64,000 nucleotides of DNA from Agaribacterium sp. ZY112. Its GTDB lineage: Bacteria > Pseudomonadota > Gammaproteobacteria > Pseudomonadales > Cellvibrionaceae. Location of the stretch: the NCBI RefSeq assembly GCF_041346925.1, contig NZ_CP166840.1, positions 1,426,001-1,490,000 of the forward strand, given 5' to 3'. The translations under genes were made by a program, and so were the position numbers. Below, piece after piece: positions 8,123 through 16,723 of the stretch. The first letter of the stretch is position 1. Each line of letters opens with the position of its first letter. Under the pieces are notes generated by a model that was given only the letters and a program-made list of their open reading frames with translations, ran no database searches and was not told the origin of the DNA.

Positions 8123-8158
8123 TAAAGGGAAGGCTCTTGTAAGTTTGCGTTCCCTTTA
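8123..8158 (-). terminator. Stem-loop after the TonB receptor gene
   Basis: TAAAGGGAA (8123-8131) and TTCCCTTTA (8150-8158) form a 9-bp stem with an 18-base loop, 12 bases past the receptor stop on the minus strand. No clear U-tract follows, so it may be a weak or factor-assisted terminator. Confidence 0.4.
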
Positions 8159-8170
8159 TTGGTATTACTA

Positions 8171-10174
8171 TTATTGAATTGTATAGCTGGTGCTTAAGCG
8201 AAATTCTCGGCCATTAGCATAAATACCGCCATCAACAAACCAGATGGATGGTTCTATGTTTTCATGATCGAGCAGGTTAAACACTGCAGCTGTAATAGTG
8301 ATGTTATTGATGGCGTAACCTAGGCTAACATTAAGTTCATGCCAGTCTTTAAGTTTTTCAGCGCCCGGCAGACGGCCCTCTTTACGGTTGAATTTAGCAA
8401 TGTGGCGCACGTCGAGTTTCCATTGCTCTTTTTCGTAGCGGCCACCGAGAGAGGCTTTAAAGCGTGGGTACATATCGTAGAGCGTGTTTAAGGTTTCATT
8501 TTTGGCGTAGTTGTAGCTACCGTTAATATAAAATAAAGTGCTCAATGGCTCATATAGATAGTTGGCGTCAGTCTCAAAACCTATCGCATTATTTTCACCC
8601 TGATTTAAATACTCACCACTTTTACCGGCTTCTAAAGCGAGCTCTGTTGGCAGGGTGATGATGCCATCTTGCCAGTCGTTGCTATAGGCGCTGTTTGTCC
8701 ACTTGAAGTTATTTGAAATATATTGATGGATGACTTCAAGGCTTTTTAGACGCTCGCCATTTAGCTCCTCATTGCCTAGCCAAGCACCCGCACCATAGTA
8801 TTCACCCGATGCTGGAGCTCGATAACCTTCGGAGTAAATAAATTTCAGTGAGTTTTCATCGTTTAATAGCCAAATTAAACCCAACTTAGGTGAGTTTTCA
8901 CCTACCTTAGAATTACTAAAATAATCGTAACGTAAGCCTAGGTTTAGTAAGAGCGTGTCGGGAATAAGGGTGGCTCGATAATCTATAAATACCGCGTAAA
9001 TATTTTTCTGATGATCGCTGTGCTCATTTTCGGTGGGTGGCTGAGCGCCACGATATGATTGCGATTTTACATCTTTAGAGTGAATTAATTCTGTACCAAA
9101 CGTATATTCCTGCCTGTCGCTAAACATCCAGTCTAAGTGCGCTTTGGCTCCGTATTGTCTGTCATGCCATGTTTCGTATTGGCCAGGGTCGGGCTCTAAT
9201 GCGTTAAAATCTTCATATAAAGCGAAGTCGGAATCATGGGCCCAAACGTAGGGTAATAAGCGCCATTGATCTGCTAATTTAATATCGTGTTTGTAATAAA
9301 GTAATAAGGTCTCGGCTGAATCTATACGAGCAAAATCTCCCTTGCCTTGGAACATTTGATGAAAATCGTCGGTTTCGGCATCGTGGTATAAGAGGCTGAA
9401 TTGGCCGATATCACTGTATATATTTTGGTTGATGGTATAAGCCTGAATATAGTTCTTAAATTCTTGCCCTAGATTGGGTGCTTCTAAAGCGGCGTCAAAT
9501 TGTTTGATGACATTGATATTGGTAGAGCCACTTACATTGGCATGGATGCCATAGCTAGAGCGTGCATTGGCTTCGTAATCTTGACGGGTGCCCGCAGAAA
9601 GAGAAAACACACTTTGTTTTAAATCGGCACCGCCCCAAGGGTTAAGTTGAATGGCGCCGTGAAAGGCATCGGGGCCATAAAATGCAGAGGAGGGGCCTTT
9701 GACTAATTCCAAAGAACTGACAATATTGGCCGGTAAGGTGCTTTTTGAATAAAGGGCTGAACCAAAAGCAAAACCGTTGACAGGTACACCATCAAATAAT
9801 ACAGCCTTGCCACGAGCTGATTGGGTGGTGTGACTATAGCCTCTGATACTGACCATACGTGTACCACCTAAAGAGTGCTGGGTATCGACACCGGGTAAGA
9901 CATCTAAGGCATCAAAAATAAGGCGGCCGCTGCTGGCGTCCCATTCGCTGGCATCCATTTTATGAACTGAGCCAAAAACGCTTCTTTCGTCGCGTTCACG
10001 ACTGGATGCAATGCTAACTTTAAAGTTGATTAGGTCTTCCAAACTCATATTTAAGAGTTGGTCGAATTCGGATTCTAAGGGTTCGGGACCATTGCTCTGG
10101 GCTCGACTGTTCATGCTAATACTGCTGCTGAGCAAGAGGCCGGAGGCTAGGCTTAAGGCTAGACGATAGTTCAT
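8171..10174 (-). CDS. TonB-dependent outer-membrane receptor
   Basis: After a signal peptide (about 1-26 from the ATG at 10174) comes the plug domain: IFDALDVLPGVDTQ, VSIRGYSHTT, VLFDGVPVNGFAFG, LPANIVSSLELVKGPSSAFY. A beta-barrel follows to the aromatic C-terminus (FRLSTSYTIQ). The short LEDLINFKVSIASSRERDE segment before the plug is typical of vitamin, haem or siderophore-type receptors; the substrate cannot be told. I prefer the ATG at 10174, with AAGGG upstream, over a GTG at 10201. It lies upstream of the spondin/two-component cassette on the same strand, separated by 292 bases that hold a hairpin and the regulator-type repeats, so it is probably a separate unit. Confidence 0.88.
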   Translation of the reverse strand: MNYRLALSLASGLLLSSSISMNSRAQSNGPEPLESEFDQLLNMSLEDLINFKVSIASSRERDERSVFGSVHKMDASEWDASSGRLIFDALDVLPGVDTQHSLGGTRMVSIRGYSHTTQSARGKAVLFDGVPVNGFAFGSALYSKSTLPANIVSSLELVKGPSSAFYGPDAFHGAIQLNPWGGADLKQSVFSLSAGTRQDYEANARSSYGIHANVSGSTNINVIKQFDAALEAPNLGQEFKNYIQAYTINQNIYSDIGQFSLLYHDAETDDFHQMFQGKGDFARIDSAETLLLYYKHDIKLADQWRLLPYVWAHDSDFALYEDFNALEPDPGQYETWHDRQYGAKAHLDWMFSDRQEYTFGTELIHSKDVKSQSYRGAQPPTENEHSDHQKNIYAVFIDYRATLIPDTLLLNLGLRYDYFSNSKVGENSPKLGLIWLLNDENSLKFIYSEGYRAPASGEYYGAGAWLGNEELNGERLKSLEVIHQYISNNFKWTNSAYSNDWQDGIITLPTELALEAGKSGEYLNQGENNAIGFETDANYLYEPLSTLFYINGSYNYAKNETLNTLYDMYPRFKASLGGRYEKEQWKLDVRHIAKFNRKEGRLPGAEKLKDWHELNVSLGYAINNITITAAVFNLLDHENIEPSIWFVDGGIYANGREFRLSTSYTIQ

Positions 10175-10294
10175 AGACTGACCCTTATGCTCGCTGAGCA
10201 CTTATTCTAAAAAACGAGTTCTAAATCAGTATAGTTAGAGCTAGTAGGGCTGCTTCAGGCTGCTTATGTTGCTTTGATATAAGGCTGTTAGCGC

Positions 10295-11015
10295 TTATCG
10301 ATAAGCTATATGTGGATAGTTAGCTCTAAACATGCCCTTATAGGCGTGGCCTTTCATAACGCTGGCTACGGTTCTGTACATAGCTATCCAAGCTTGGCGA
10401 GTCTCGTCGCTAAAGTCTGAGCCCAGGCCTTTTTTTTAAGTGTTTTTAAGAGGGCGTTGCCAACGGTTGTGTAATCGCTGGGGCCTAGGGCCTGTCAACA
10501 CTAATTAAATGCGCTCTGCTGGAGCCTGCATTTTCAGGCGGTAAGGCACTTTGAGCGTAGTTTAGCGAGCTAAATGAGCGAAAAGTAACGCAGTAGCGTG
10601 AAAATTCAGGCCCAGCCCTTCGGGTTGCCCCCCAGATCCCGCTCTCAGCGTTGTTTCTCATTCATTTGGAGCAACCAAACTACATTCGAAACGCCTTGAT
10701 AGCTGAATCTGGGATGCAACAGAGAGTATTTAATTAGTGTTGACAGGCCCTCACACCGTAGTCGACATGTTTTGCAGCCAATTTTTCTAAAACAGGGATG
10801 AGGGAGTTCAGGTCGTTTAATCTGGCTATGGCGACTTTAAGTGTGCTCATCAGCTTCTTGCCCTGGTCTTTCATATTGCCTTTAAACAGCATTTTTAATT
10901 TAGGGTCGTATTCAAAAAGTTGGGCGTAGAAGAGTTCTGCTGCTGTTTCGGAAATGGCTTCAACTTTTGCGAAACTATCTTGAATCAATTGGACTTGCTG
11001 GGCGCTTAAAGACAT
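10295..11015 (-). pseudogene. Globin gene broken by an insertion and a frameshift
   Basis: The gene starts well at 11015 (GGAGAG before ATG; MSLSAQQVQLIQDSFAKVEA...) and gives 88 residues of a bacterial globin of the flavohaemoglobin/single-domain type, up to HVDYGV. There a 265-base element interrupts it and adds RACQH and a stop. The missing half resumes beyond the element: SDYTTVGNALLKTLKK is encoded near 10434-10478. A run of eight A's on the coding strand (10430-10437) then shifts the frame, and GLGSDFSDETRQAWIAMYRTV continues in the other frame to a stop at 10295. The reassembled protein has normal globin length, about 140 residues. Both lesions inactivate it, unless the 93-residue fragment has some use. 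Confidence 0.85.
10487..10751. mobile_element. 265-bp MITE-like element with 24-bp perfect inverted repeats
   Basis: The ends are perfect 24-base inverted repeats (10487-10510 and 10728-10751) beginning AGGGCCTGTCAACACT. The interior has no open reading frame of note, so the element is non-autonomous and would need a transposase in trans. It sits inside the globin gene, which fixes its boundaries. A 3-base CCT next to both ends could be a target duplication, but it overlaps the repeat and is not certain. The interior holds further short inverted segments. I see no second copy in the window. Confidence 0.8.
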
Positions 11016-11113
11016 AGAACTCTCCGTGTATTTGTACTAACGCTAGTTCGTAGTCAGTATTAGTTCAAACACACAAAAAGTAGGGTTTTATCTTTATAGG
11101 GGGGAAAGATGTG

Positions 11114-13207
11114 TTAGTGAGACTTTAGCCTGATTTCCTGAATAGAACCCTGGGGCATGCGCTGAACATTAAGATAAATATCAGCGTTGCTAGGGTCTAT
11201 CCAGCTAACCCATGAGTTCTCAGGGGCGTACTGATGTATGACCAGGCCTTGTTGATCGTTTTGTTGTTCAGGTTCTGTGCTTAGTTGGTAGTTATCGCTA
11301 TAAAGCCGGCCTTTATAGGGATAATAGACTCGAAGCTCTTTATCAAATACGGCGGCTTGGCCTGGTCTCAACCATTTGAGATTGCGTATTTTACGGCTAA
11401 TAACTTGGTCTTTGTTATCTTTGCGCTGCACAAGGGCTTGCTCAGAGTAATCAATAAAATATAGGCTCTTGCCATCGTCACTTTCTTGAGTAAACAAACC
11501 AGCGCTCTCTTTGATGATCTGTTGTTCGTTAAGCTCGATATTAAAGCGATATAAAACCACCTTGCTTTGATGTTCACTGATATAAATGTGCTGCTGATCT
11601 TGGCTCCAGCGCAGTGGAAACATCGGAATGTCGGTTGTTTTTCTGTGTACTATCTTGCCTGATTTGGTTTCTAATACAGCAAGTTGATGCTTGTCGGCCT
11701 GTTGGTAGCCAATGGCAATATAGTTACCGTTATTTGAAAATACATAACTGCTGATATTGATTGCGCCAAGCTGACTCAGCGGGCTAAGGTTTTGAGTGCT
11801 GGCATCGTAGCGCCATAACTCGACGGATTCACTGCGGTTGGAGACAAAATACAAATCTTGATTAAGAGGGTGGCGTTTGATTAAGCCATCTCTTGCTAAG
11901 TTGTTAAGTTTATCTAAGGCTTTTAACTCTTTATTCTGAGTGGAATAATGTAATAAATCGAAGTCGTAGCGCGTGTTTTCATAATAAATAGCTTGTCGCT
12001 GTGGACTGGCGGCCACATGGTAAATAGCGGGAGCATCGGAGCTGCGCAATAATAAGCTCGAATCGCGTTGGTCTATGTTTAATAACCAGAGCCCCTGAGC
12101 CTTATGTTTTTGTCCGCTGACGATAAGTTCTGAATTGCGAGTAGATAAGTTAAAACTGTCTATGCGATCGAATTCGGAACTCAGTATTGTGAGTGTACCT
12201 AACTCTTGATTTGGGTTTGTCGAGGACTTTAATTGCAGCTCGTAAATATCTACACCCTCTTTCGTTTGAGCAACAAAATACAAAGCTTTACCGTCGCGGC
12301 TATAGTGCATAAAACCAATTCTATTGGGCAGCTTGCTATTCTGGTGTAGGTCTTCTAGCTCCCCACTTTGTATATCCAGTTTATATAGGTGGGTGTTCTC
12401 GGGGTTAATACTTTCTGTTAGCAGCAAGTTATCACTGTCTTGAGGGGTATAGGCGATTCCAGTGATAAAGCGGTCGCTGCTATAGATAAGCTCTGGAGCT
12501 TGCCCCGTACGTTGCTTAAACACCTGCCATTGAGTACCGTCGTATTTAACGTAGAACCAACTGCTGTTGTCTATCCACTGTAGAGAAAAGTAGCTGTCGC
12601 TGAACTCACTGACAGCTTGCTCATCTTGGTTATTGAGTTGTTTTAGGTAGATGCGATTACCTTCTGGAGCAAAGCGTACATAGAGCATTTGCTGACCTGA
12701 GGCGTCAATTGTCATAAAACGTTCAGCCCCCTCGTGATAGGTCACAGGTTTAATGCTGTCAATTTCTAAGGTGCGTGGTTCTGATGTGGTAAAAAATAAA
12801 GTCAAGCCACCAGCAAGGGTCAAGAAAAGAGCGATGATCAGTACAAGCAAGGGGCGCTGTTGCTTTCTGCTGTGCTCAACCTTAACCACGCTTAAAAAAC
12901 GATAACCGCGCTTAGGAATGGTTTCGATATAGCGGGGCTTTTTTGCGTCGTCACCCAAAGCACCGCGCAAAGCAAAAATTGCACGATTAAGTGCGTCATC
13001 GCCCACAACTTGTTCATGCCAAATTGCTTGGTTTAGCTGATCTCGAGTGAGCACCTGTTTGGGGTGCTGGGCAAACAGGCATAAAAGCTCGATGAGCTTG
13101 GGTTCAAGGCGTTTCTCTCGGCCATTGCGCGTAAGGCTATTGGTTTGAGGCGTTACTTTAATGCCATCAAAAACAAACTCCGATTTAAAATGACACTCTA
13201 GAGACAC
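11114..13207 (-). CDS. CadC-like membrane regulator with C-terminal beta-propeller
   Basis: The 697-residue protein has an OmpR-type winged helix at the N-terminus (about 10-110: LEPKLIELLCLFAQHPKQVLTRDQLNQAIW, ALNRAIFALRGALGDD, YIETIPKRGYRF). One membrane helix follows (about 119-142), then a large periplasmic domain with repeated TolB/WD-like blades (for example LQWIDNSSWFYVKYDG, PLRWSQDQQHIYISEHQ). There is no receiver domain, so it should sense directly across the membrane like CadC/ToxR. It is divergent from the SnoaL-type lipoprotein gene 142 bases away, its most likely target. A second gene of the same design lies at 34353. Confidence 0.85.
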   Translation of the reverse strand: MSLECHFKSEFVFDGIKVTPQTNSLTRNGREKRLEPKLIELLCLFAQHPKQVLTRDQLNQAIWHEQVVGDDALNRAIFALRGALGDDAKKPRYIETIPKRGYRFLSVVKVEHSRKQQRPLLVLIIALFLTLAGGLTLFFTTSEPRTLEIDSIKPVTYHEGAERFMTIDASGQQMLYVRFAPEGNRIYLKQLNNQDEQAVSEFSDSYFSLQWIDNSSWFYVKYDGTQWQVFKQRTGQAPELIYSSDRFITGIAYTPQDSDNLLLTESINPENTHLYKLDIQSGELEDLHQNSKLPNRIGFMHYSRDGKALYFVAQTKEGVDIYELQLKSSTNPNQELGTLTILSSEFDRIDSFNLSTRNSELIVSGQKHKAQGLWLLNIDQRDSSLLLRSSDAPAIYHVAASPQRQAIYYENTRYDFDLLHYSTQNKELKALDKLNNLARDGLIKRHPLNQDLYFVSNRSESVELWRYDASTQNLSPLSQLGAINISSYVFSNNGNYIAIGYQQADKHQLAVLETKSGKIVHRKTTDIPMFPLRWSQDQQHIYISEHQSKVVLYRFNIELNEQQIIKESAGLFTQESDDGKSLYFIDYSEQALVQRKDNKDQVISRKIRNLKWLRPGQAAVFDKELRVYYPYKGRLYSDNYQLSTEPEQQNDQQGLVIHQYAPENSWVSWIDPSNADIYLNVQRMPQGSIQEIRLKSH

Positions 13208-13303
13208 TTCTAACCTATTGAAAATAAAGGGGATAATAAAAAAATGGAAACATCATAAGCCCTTCATTGGCTCACAGAATGCTGAACGGAACTATACGTG
13301 CCA

Positions 13304-13316
13304 CGCACGCCGTGCG
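13304..13316. promoter_or_regulatory. CGCACG-C-CGTGCG dyad in divergent spacer
   Basis: A perfect 6+6 dyad around one central base lies between the CadC-like regulator and the lipoprotein gene, 33 bases before the latter's ATG. It is a candidate operator for the membrane-bound regulator; binding is not shown. Confidence 0.3.
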
Positions 13317-13349
13317 CAATTCAAATACTTATTGTGAGGAAGGATAGAG

Positions 13350-14390
13350 ATGAATCAAACACTGTTAAATCGCGGTCGTATTAAGGGCTTGTTGTCGTTA
13401 TTCAATGGAGTTGGCTTAGTGGGGGCAGTCTTTATATTAAGTGCCTGCGGTGGCTCGGATAAACCTTCAGTACCAACAGGCAGTATTTCGCCTTCCCCGG
13501 TTGCTACAGTTGTAGCCTCTCCATCTCCGCAAGCTTCTGTTTTACCATCGCCATCGCCATCGCCATCGCCATCGCCTTTGGTTTCATCTTCACCTAGTGC
13601 ATCGGGCGCTCCAGTTGCTGTGCAACCGGATTTAAATTGCAGTGCCCTAGAGTGTGAAAACAATAATAAGCAGATTGTTGAGCAAGTATATGAGCATGTG
13701 ATCAATGGTCATTTCACGGAGTTACTTGATGATATTTTTGCCGTCAATGTTATTGATAGAAGTCCTGTGGCAAATGGCTTGCAGGCACAGCGCGATGCTT
13801 ATGAGTTATTGCTTTTAGATAACCCAGATAAAACGGCCACGATTAAACATATTGTTGCCGATGGTGATTATGTCGCCGTGCATTGGCATTACAGCACAGC
13901 GCCTAGTGATGAAAAAACAGGTAACGCTTATGTAGACTTGTACCGTTTAGATAATGGTCTTGTGGTGGAGCGCTGGAGCGTAAGCCAGAACTCAAGTGGT
14001 GAAACTGAAAGTCGCAACTCGATGTTTAGTGATTTATATGACTACGGATCAAACTTAGCTAATAGTGATATCGAGATCGAAGAGCAAAATAAAATCTTTG
14101 TGGTCGAATTTTATGAAAACACCTTCAATAATCACGATTTAGAACTATTTGATGCTTCAATTTCACTTGATTATATTCAACACAACCGTGGTATAGGTAA
14201 CGGCTCTGCAGAACTAAGGGGCTGGATAGCAGACGGTAGAACCGGTGGTATCGATGTTTTCTTAGCTTTAGCCGAAGGCGATATTGTTTGGACTTTCCGT
14301 CGTCAGCCGAACGGTAGTTTATTGGTGGCCGACTTGTGGCGGGTAGATAATAATATCAATCGAATTGTTGAGCATTGGGATGTTTTTTAA
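13350..14390 (+). CDS. Lipoprotein with PSPSP linker and two SnoaL-like domains
   Basis: The signal peptide ends in the lipobox ILSACGGS. A Ser/Pro-rich linker (about 45-90) is followed by two related alpha+beta domains. Each starts with a helix of the NKQIVEQVYEHVINGH / NKIFVVEFYENTFNNH type and ends in D.WR..N..I.EHWDV or D.YRL.NG.VVERWSV. These are hallmarks of the SnoaL-like/NTF2 fold, which hosts small-molecule isomerases, cyclases and binding proteins. The two halves suggest internal duplication. GAGGAAGGA precedes the ATG. The gene is divergent from the CadC-like regulator, so it may respond to an envelope signal. Enzymatic function is unknown. Confidence 0.8.
   Translation: MNQTLLNRGRIKGLLSLFNGVGLVGAVFILSACGGSDKPSVPTGSISPSPVATVVASPSPQASVLPSPSPSPSPSPLVSSSPSASGAPVAVQPDLNCSALECENNNKQIVEQVYEHVINGHFTELLDDIFAVNVIDRSPVANGLQAQRDAYELLLLDNPDKTATIKHIVADGDYVAVHWHYSTAPSDEKTGNAYVDLYRLDNGLVVERWSVSQNSSGETESRNSMFSDLYDYGSNLANSDIEIEEQNKIFVVEFYENTFNNHDLELFDASISLDYIQHNRGIGNGSAELRGWIADGRTGGIDVFLALAEGDIVWTFRRQPNGSLLVADLWRVDNNINRIVEHWDVF
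13545..13574 (+). repeat. Hexanucleotide CCATCG x5 inside the lipoprotein linker
   Basis: Five perfect copies of CCATCG encode the PSPSPSPSPS part of the linker. Copy changes by slippage would alter linker length by two residues without shifting the frame. Confidence 0.85.
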
Positions 14391-14419
14391 GGTTTTGATT
14401 TTTATCAGCTAGGGCGTGC

Positions 14420-14451
14420 ACAAGCTTGTGTCTTTAGGGGCGCAAGCTTGT
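14420..14451 (+). terminator. Stem-loop after the SnoaL lipoprotein gene
   Basis: ACAAGCTTG (14420-14428) and CAAGCTTGT (14443-14451) can pair, followed by TGTTTAAG. The T-tract is short, so this is a weak intrinsic terminator candidate, 30 bases after the stop. The left arm also lies in a self-palindrome CACAAGCTTGTG. Confidence 0.35.
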
Positions 14452-14475
14452 TGTTTAAGTGCTGACTTGGTGCCT

Positions 14476-15090
14476 TTAATTAGATAGCGGCAGTACTTTT
14501 TTCATCACCACTTTTTGCTTGTTGCGTTCAATTTCTTGCCAACCAAGATATTGATACAAGCTTAGGTTTTCATTAAGTAGGTGGTGAGTGGCTAAATACA
14601 GTTCGTTAAAGCCGCGTTTACGTGTTTCTTGCTCGGCAAACTTAATCAGTGCTGAGCCCATACCCAAACCTTGGCTGCTGGGCCTCAGCGCGATATTGGC
14701 AATAAAGGCCTGCTTGTGGAAATCCATAAATAAGGCGCCAAGCAGGTCTGTTTGTTTTCCCTCTTGTTTTTTCGGTGGCTGTTCTAGCTGCTGTTCTAGC
14801 ACCCAAGCAGGGTAGTTTCGAATCTCACTTTGATAGTCTGCTGTAAGTGGTGGTAAGAATGCTCCTTGTAGTCGAGCTTTATAAGGCTCGTAGGCTTCTT
14901 GCATGCATATGCTTACCTGTTCAACATCACTGACTTGGGCTGGGCGTATATGCCACTTAAGGGGTGTCTTTTTAATTGTGTGGGCCCTCTGTTTTGGCTT
15001 GCCATTTGGCCAGCGGCACGCTGAAGCAAAAAAGAGTGATAGCAACAAACAGCGATAGCAAGAATTGAGTTTGGCTGAGCTGTATAACAT
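14476..15090 (-). CDS. GNAT-family N-acetyltransferase (start uncertain)
   Basis: The GNAT fold begins at WHIRPAQVSDVEQVSICMQEAYEPYK and has the acetyl-CoA motif IALRPSSQGLGMGSALIKFAEQ, then LYLATHHLLNENLSLYQYLGWQEIERN. The target is unknown. The only in-frame ATG (15090) lies 118 bases inside the upstream gene and would add about 45 Cys/Arg-rich residues that are not part of the fold. A likelier start is not obvious: an ATT at 14976 overlaps the upstream TAA as ATTAA, which would be an unusual coupled start. The coordinates give the longest form; the true protein is probably nearer 165 residues. Confidence 0.75.
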   Translation of the reverse strand: MLYSSAKLNSCYRCLLLSLFFASACRWPNGKPKQRAHTIKKTPLKWHIRPAQVSDVEQVSICMQEAYEPYKARLQGAFLPPLTADYQSEIRNYPAWVLEQQLEQPPKKQEGKQTDLLGALFMDFHKQAFIANIALRPSSQGLGMGSALIKFAEQETRKRGFNELYLATHHLLNENLSLYQYLGWQEIERNKQKVVMKKVLPLSN

Positions 15091-15274
15091 TTAGGCCAGC
15101 GGCAAGCCAAAGCAGCCAAACAAGTACACCATATGTTTGACAGGCTGCAGTTTTGGGGCTTTTCTTAAGCCACTTTTTACAGCGAGGGCATTCTATCTCT
15201 GTTTTAAACGGGCTGCTGTGGCGGTGTTCGACCTCTGTTCGCTTGAACTGTTCTTTGCATAGTACGCATTGCAT
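14972..15274 (-). CDS. Small zinc-ribbon membrane protein
   Basis: The 100-residue protein begins with a paired-cysteine ribbon (CVLC at 4-7 and CPRC near 29-32) and continues with two hydrophobic segments (about 48-66 and 70-88). Such small proteins are common and mostly uncharacterised; the ribbon would face the cytoplasm. It precedes the GNAT gene on the same strand, and its 3' end overlaps that gene's reading frame. I do not recognise a named family with confidence. Confidence 0.65.
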   Translation of the reverse strand: MQCVLCKEQFKRTEVEHRHSSPFKTEIECPRCKKWLKKSPKTAACQTYGVLVWLLWLAAGLNVIQLSQTQFLLSLFVAITLFCFSVPLAKWQAKTEGPHN

Positions 15275-15444
15275 GGTTTATATCCTTATTATATGTGCAG
15301 CAGCATCATAGCTTAGAGTGCCGTTGCTTTGAATAAGATGAATACTTTGAAATTGTTTATAAATCTCTTCTCTACTGACTAGTATCAAATGTAATGGTAC
15401 TTGGCTACTGGACAATGGCGGCTAAAAGAAAACGGGGAAAATCC

Positions 15445-16653
15445 ATGCGAACAATGTTTAAAATGGCGGCACTGCCTGCGGCCTTAGCCTTATCTATTGC
15501 TTCATCAGCGGCTATAGCCGAACCTGGTACGCTCAAGCTACCTGACAATATTGATATGAAATTAGGTGGCCGCTTGCATGTACTGGCCAGCCACTCCGAT
15601 GATAGCTCTTTAGCTGAAAAGGATGAAACTGAATATCAAGTTCGCCGTGCCCGTATTCGTTTCTCAAGCACGGTTGATGATTGGATTACCTTCTTTTTAC
15701 AAACCGATATGGTCGGTCAGCAAGATAAATCAGGTTCTGGCGTTGCTCTGATTGATGCCTTTGTTCAATTTAAACCTAAACAAGAAGCGCAGGTAGTTAT
15801 TGGGCAGCACATGTCGCCAGCCTTGCGCCAAAACGTGACCTCTTCAGGAGCCTTGCTTGCTATTGACCGCCCCTCGTTAACTTATAAGAGCTTAACTTGG
15901 GGAACCCGAGCTCTTGCGGGTTTTTCCCGTAAGACTCAGCCAGAAACTGACGCAGGCTTACGCGGTGATGTTGATGTTCGAGATACGGGTGCCACGTTCT
16001 TTGGTGCTGCAGATTACAGTGAGAAGATGCACTTTAGCTATTACGCGGGTACCTACGAAGGTGCGCAAAGTGCTTCAGGTGATAAGCGCTACACCTTACG
16101 TGGCCAAGTAAACTTTGGTGATGCTGAAAATGGCTATTTTAATGCGGCAAATTACCTAGGTAAAAAAGACACCATTGGTTTGGGAGTAAGCTACGACCAA
16201 CAAGGCAGTGTGGCCAAGGATGTAACTAGCGGCCATGAAGTTGACTATGCGCTTAGCAGTGTCGATTTATTTGTTGCTAAAGCTAAAGTCACCTTTGAAG
16301 CTGCTTTGATTAATCTTGATCTTGGTGGCGCAGATCAATTGACCTTCCAAGATGGCAGTTTGTTAGGGGCAAATAAAGCGCGTGGTAAAGAAGCGGAAGG
16401 TACTGGTTATTATTTACAGGCCGCATATCAGCTTGGCGAGAAATGGCAGCCTTGGGCAGGTTACGAGCAGTGGAGCAGTAACGGTGATAACGATGCTGGT
16501 AGTTTTAGCAGTGCACGTTTGGGGGTCAGTTATTTATTGAACGACTATTCAAGTTTTAAAGTAGGTGTTGAAACTTGGAATAACGAAGTGGTTCCTGCTG
16601 GCGAAGAAAATGAATTCTTAACCGCTACGGCAGGCTATTTTATTACCTTTTAA
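15445..16653 (+). CDS. Outer-membrane porin, phosphate-selective O/P type
   Basis: A signal peptide (about 1-25 from the ATG at 15445, ending AIAEP) is followed by a 16-strand-type barrel of the OprO/OprP family: MKLGGRLHVLASHSDD, QVRRARIRFSSTVDDWITFFLQTDM, FVQFKPKQEAQVVIGQHMSP, and the C-terminal aromatic ending TATAGYFITF. The family carries phosphate, pyrophosphate or other anions. I moved the start 51 bases downstream of the longest frame because GGGGAAA lies just before this ATG and the signal peptide starts there. It is a single gene closed by a strong terminator. A PhoD-like phosphoesterase lies about 7.5 kb away, but no direct link is visible. Confidence 0.87.
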   Translation: MRTMFKMAALPAALALSIASSAAIAEPGTLKLPDNIDMKLGGRLHVLASHSDDSSLAEKDETEYQVRRARIRFSSTVDDWITFFLQTDMVGQQDKSGSGVALIDAFVQFKPKQEAQVVIGQHMSPALRQNVTSSGALLAIDRPSLTYKSLTWGTRALAGFSRKTQPETDAGLRGDVDVRDTGATFFGAADYSEKMHFSYYAGTYEGAQSASGDKRYTLRGQVNFGDAENGYFNAANYLGKKDTIGLGVSYDQQGSVAKDVTSGHEVDYALSSVDLFVAKAKVTFEAALINLDLGGADQLTFQDGSLLGANKARGKEAEGTGYYLQAAYQLGEKWQPWAGYEQWSSNGDNDAGSFSSARLGVSYLLNDYSSFKVGVETWNNEVVPAGEENEFLTATAGYFITF

Positions 16654-16684
16654 GCCTAGTACTTACTTTTTCGTATTTAAAAAG

Positions 16685-16709
16685 CCCGCAGTTTTCCTGC
16701 GGGTTTTTT
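16685..16709. terminator. Bidirectional intrinsic terminator
   Basis: CCCGCAG (16685-16691) pairs with CTGCGGG (16697-16703) and is followed by six T's. The opposite strand has CTTTTTAAA after the stem. It ends the porin gene on the plus strand and can end yghU on the minus strand. Confidence 0.9.
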
Positions 16710-16723
16710 CTTTATAGAGACCT

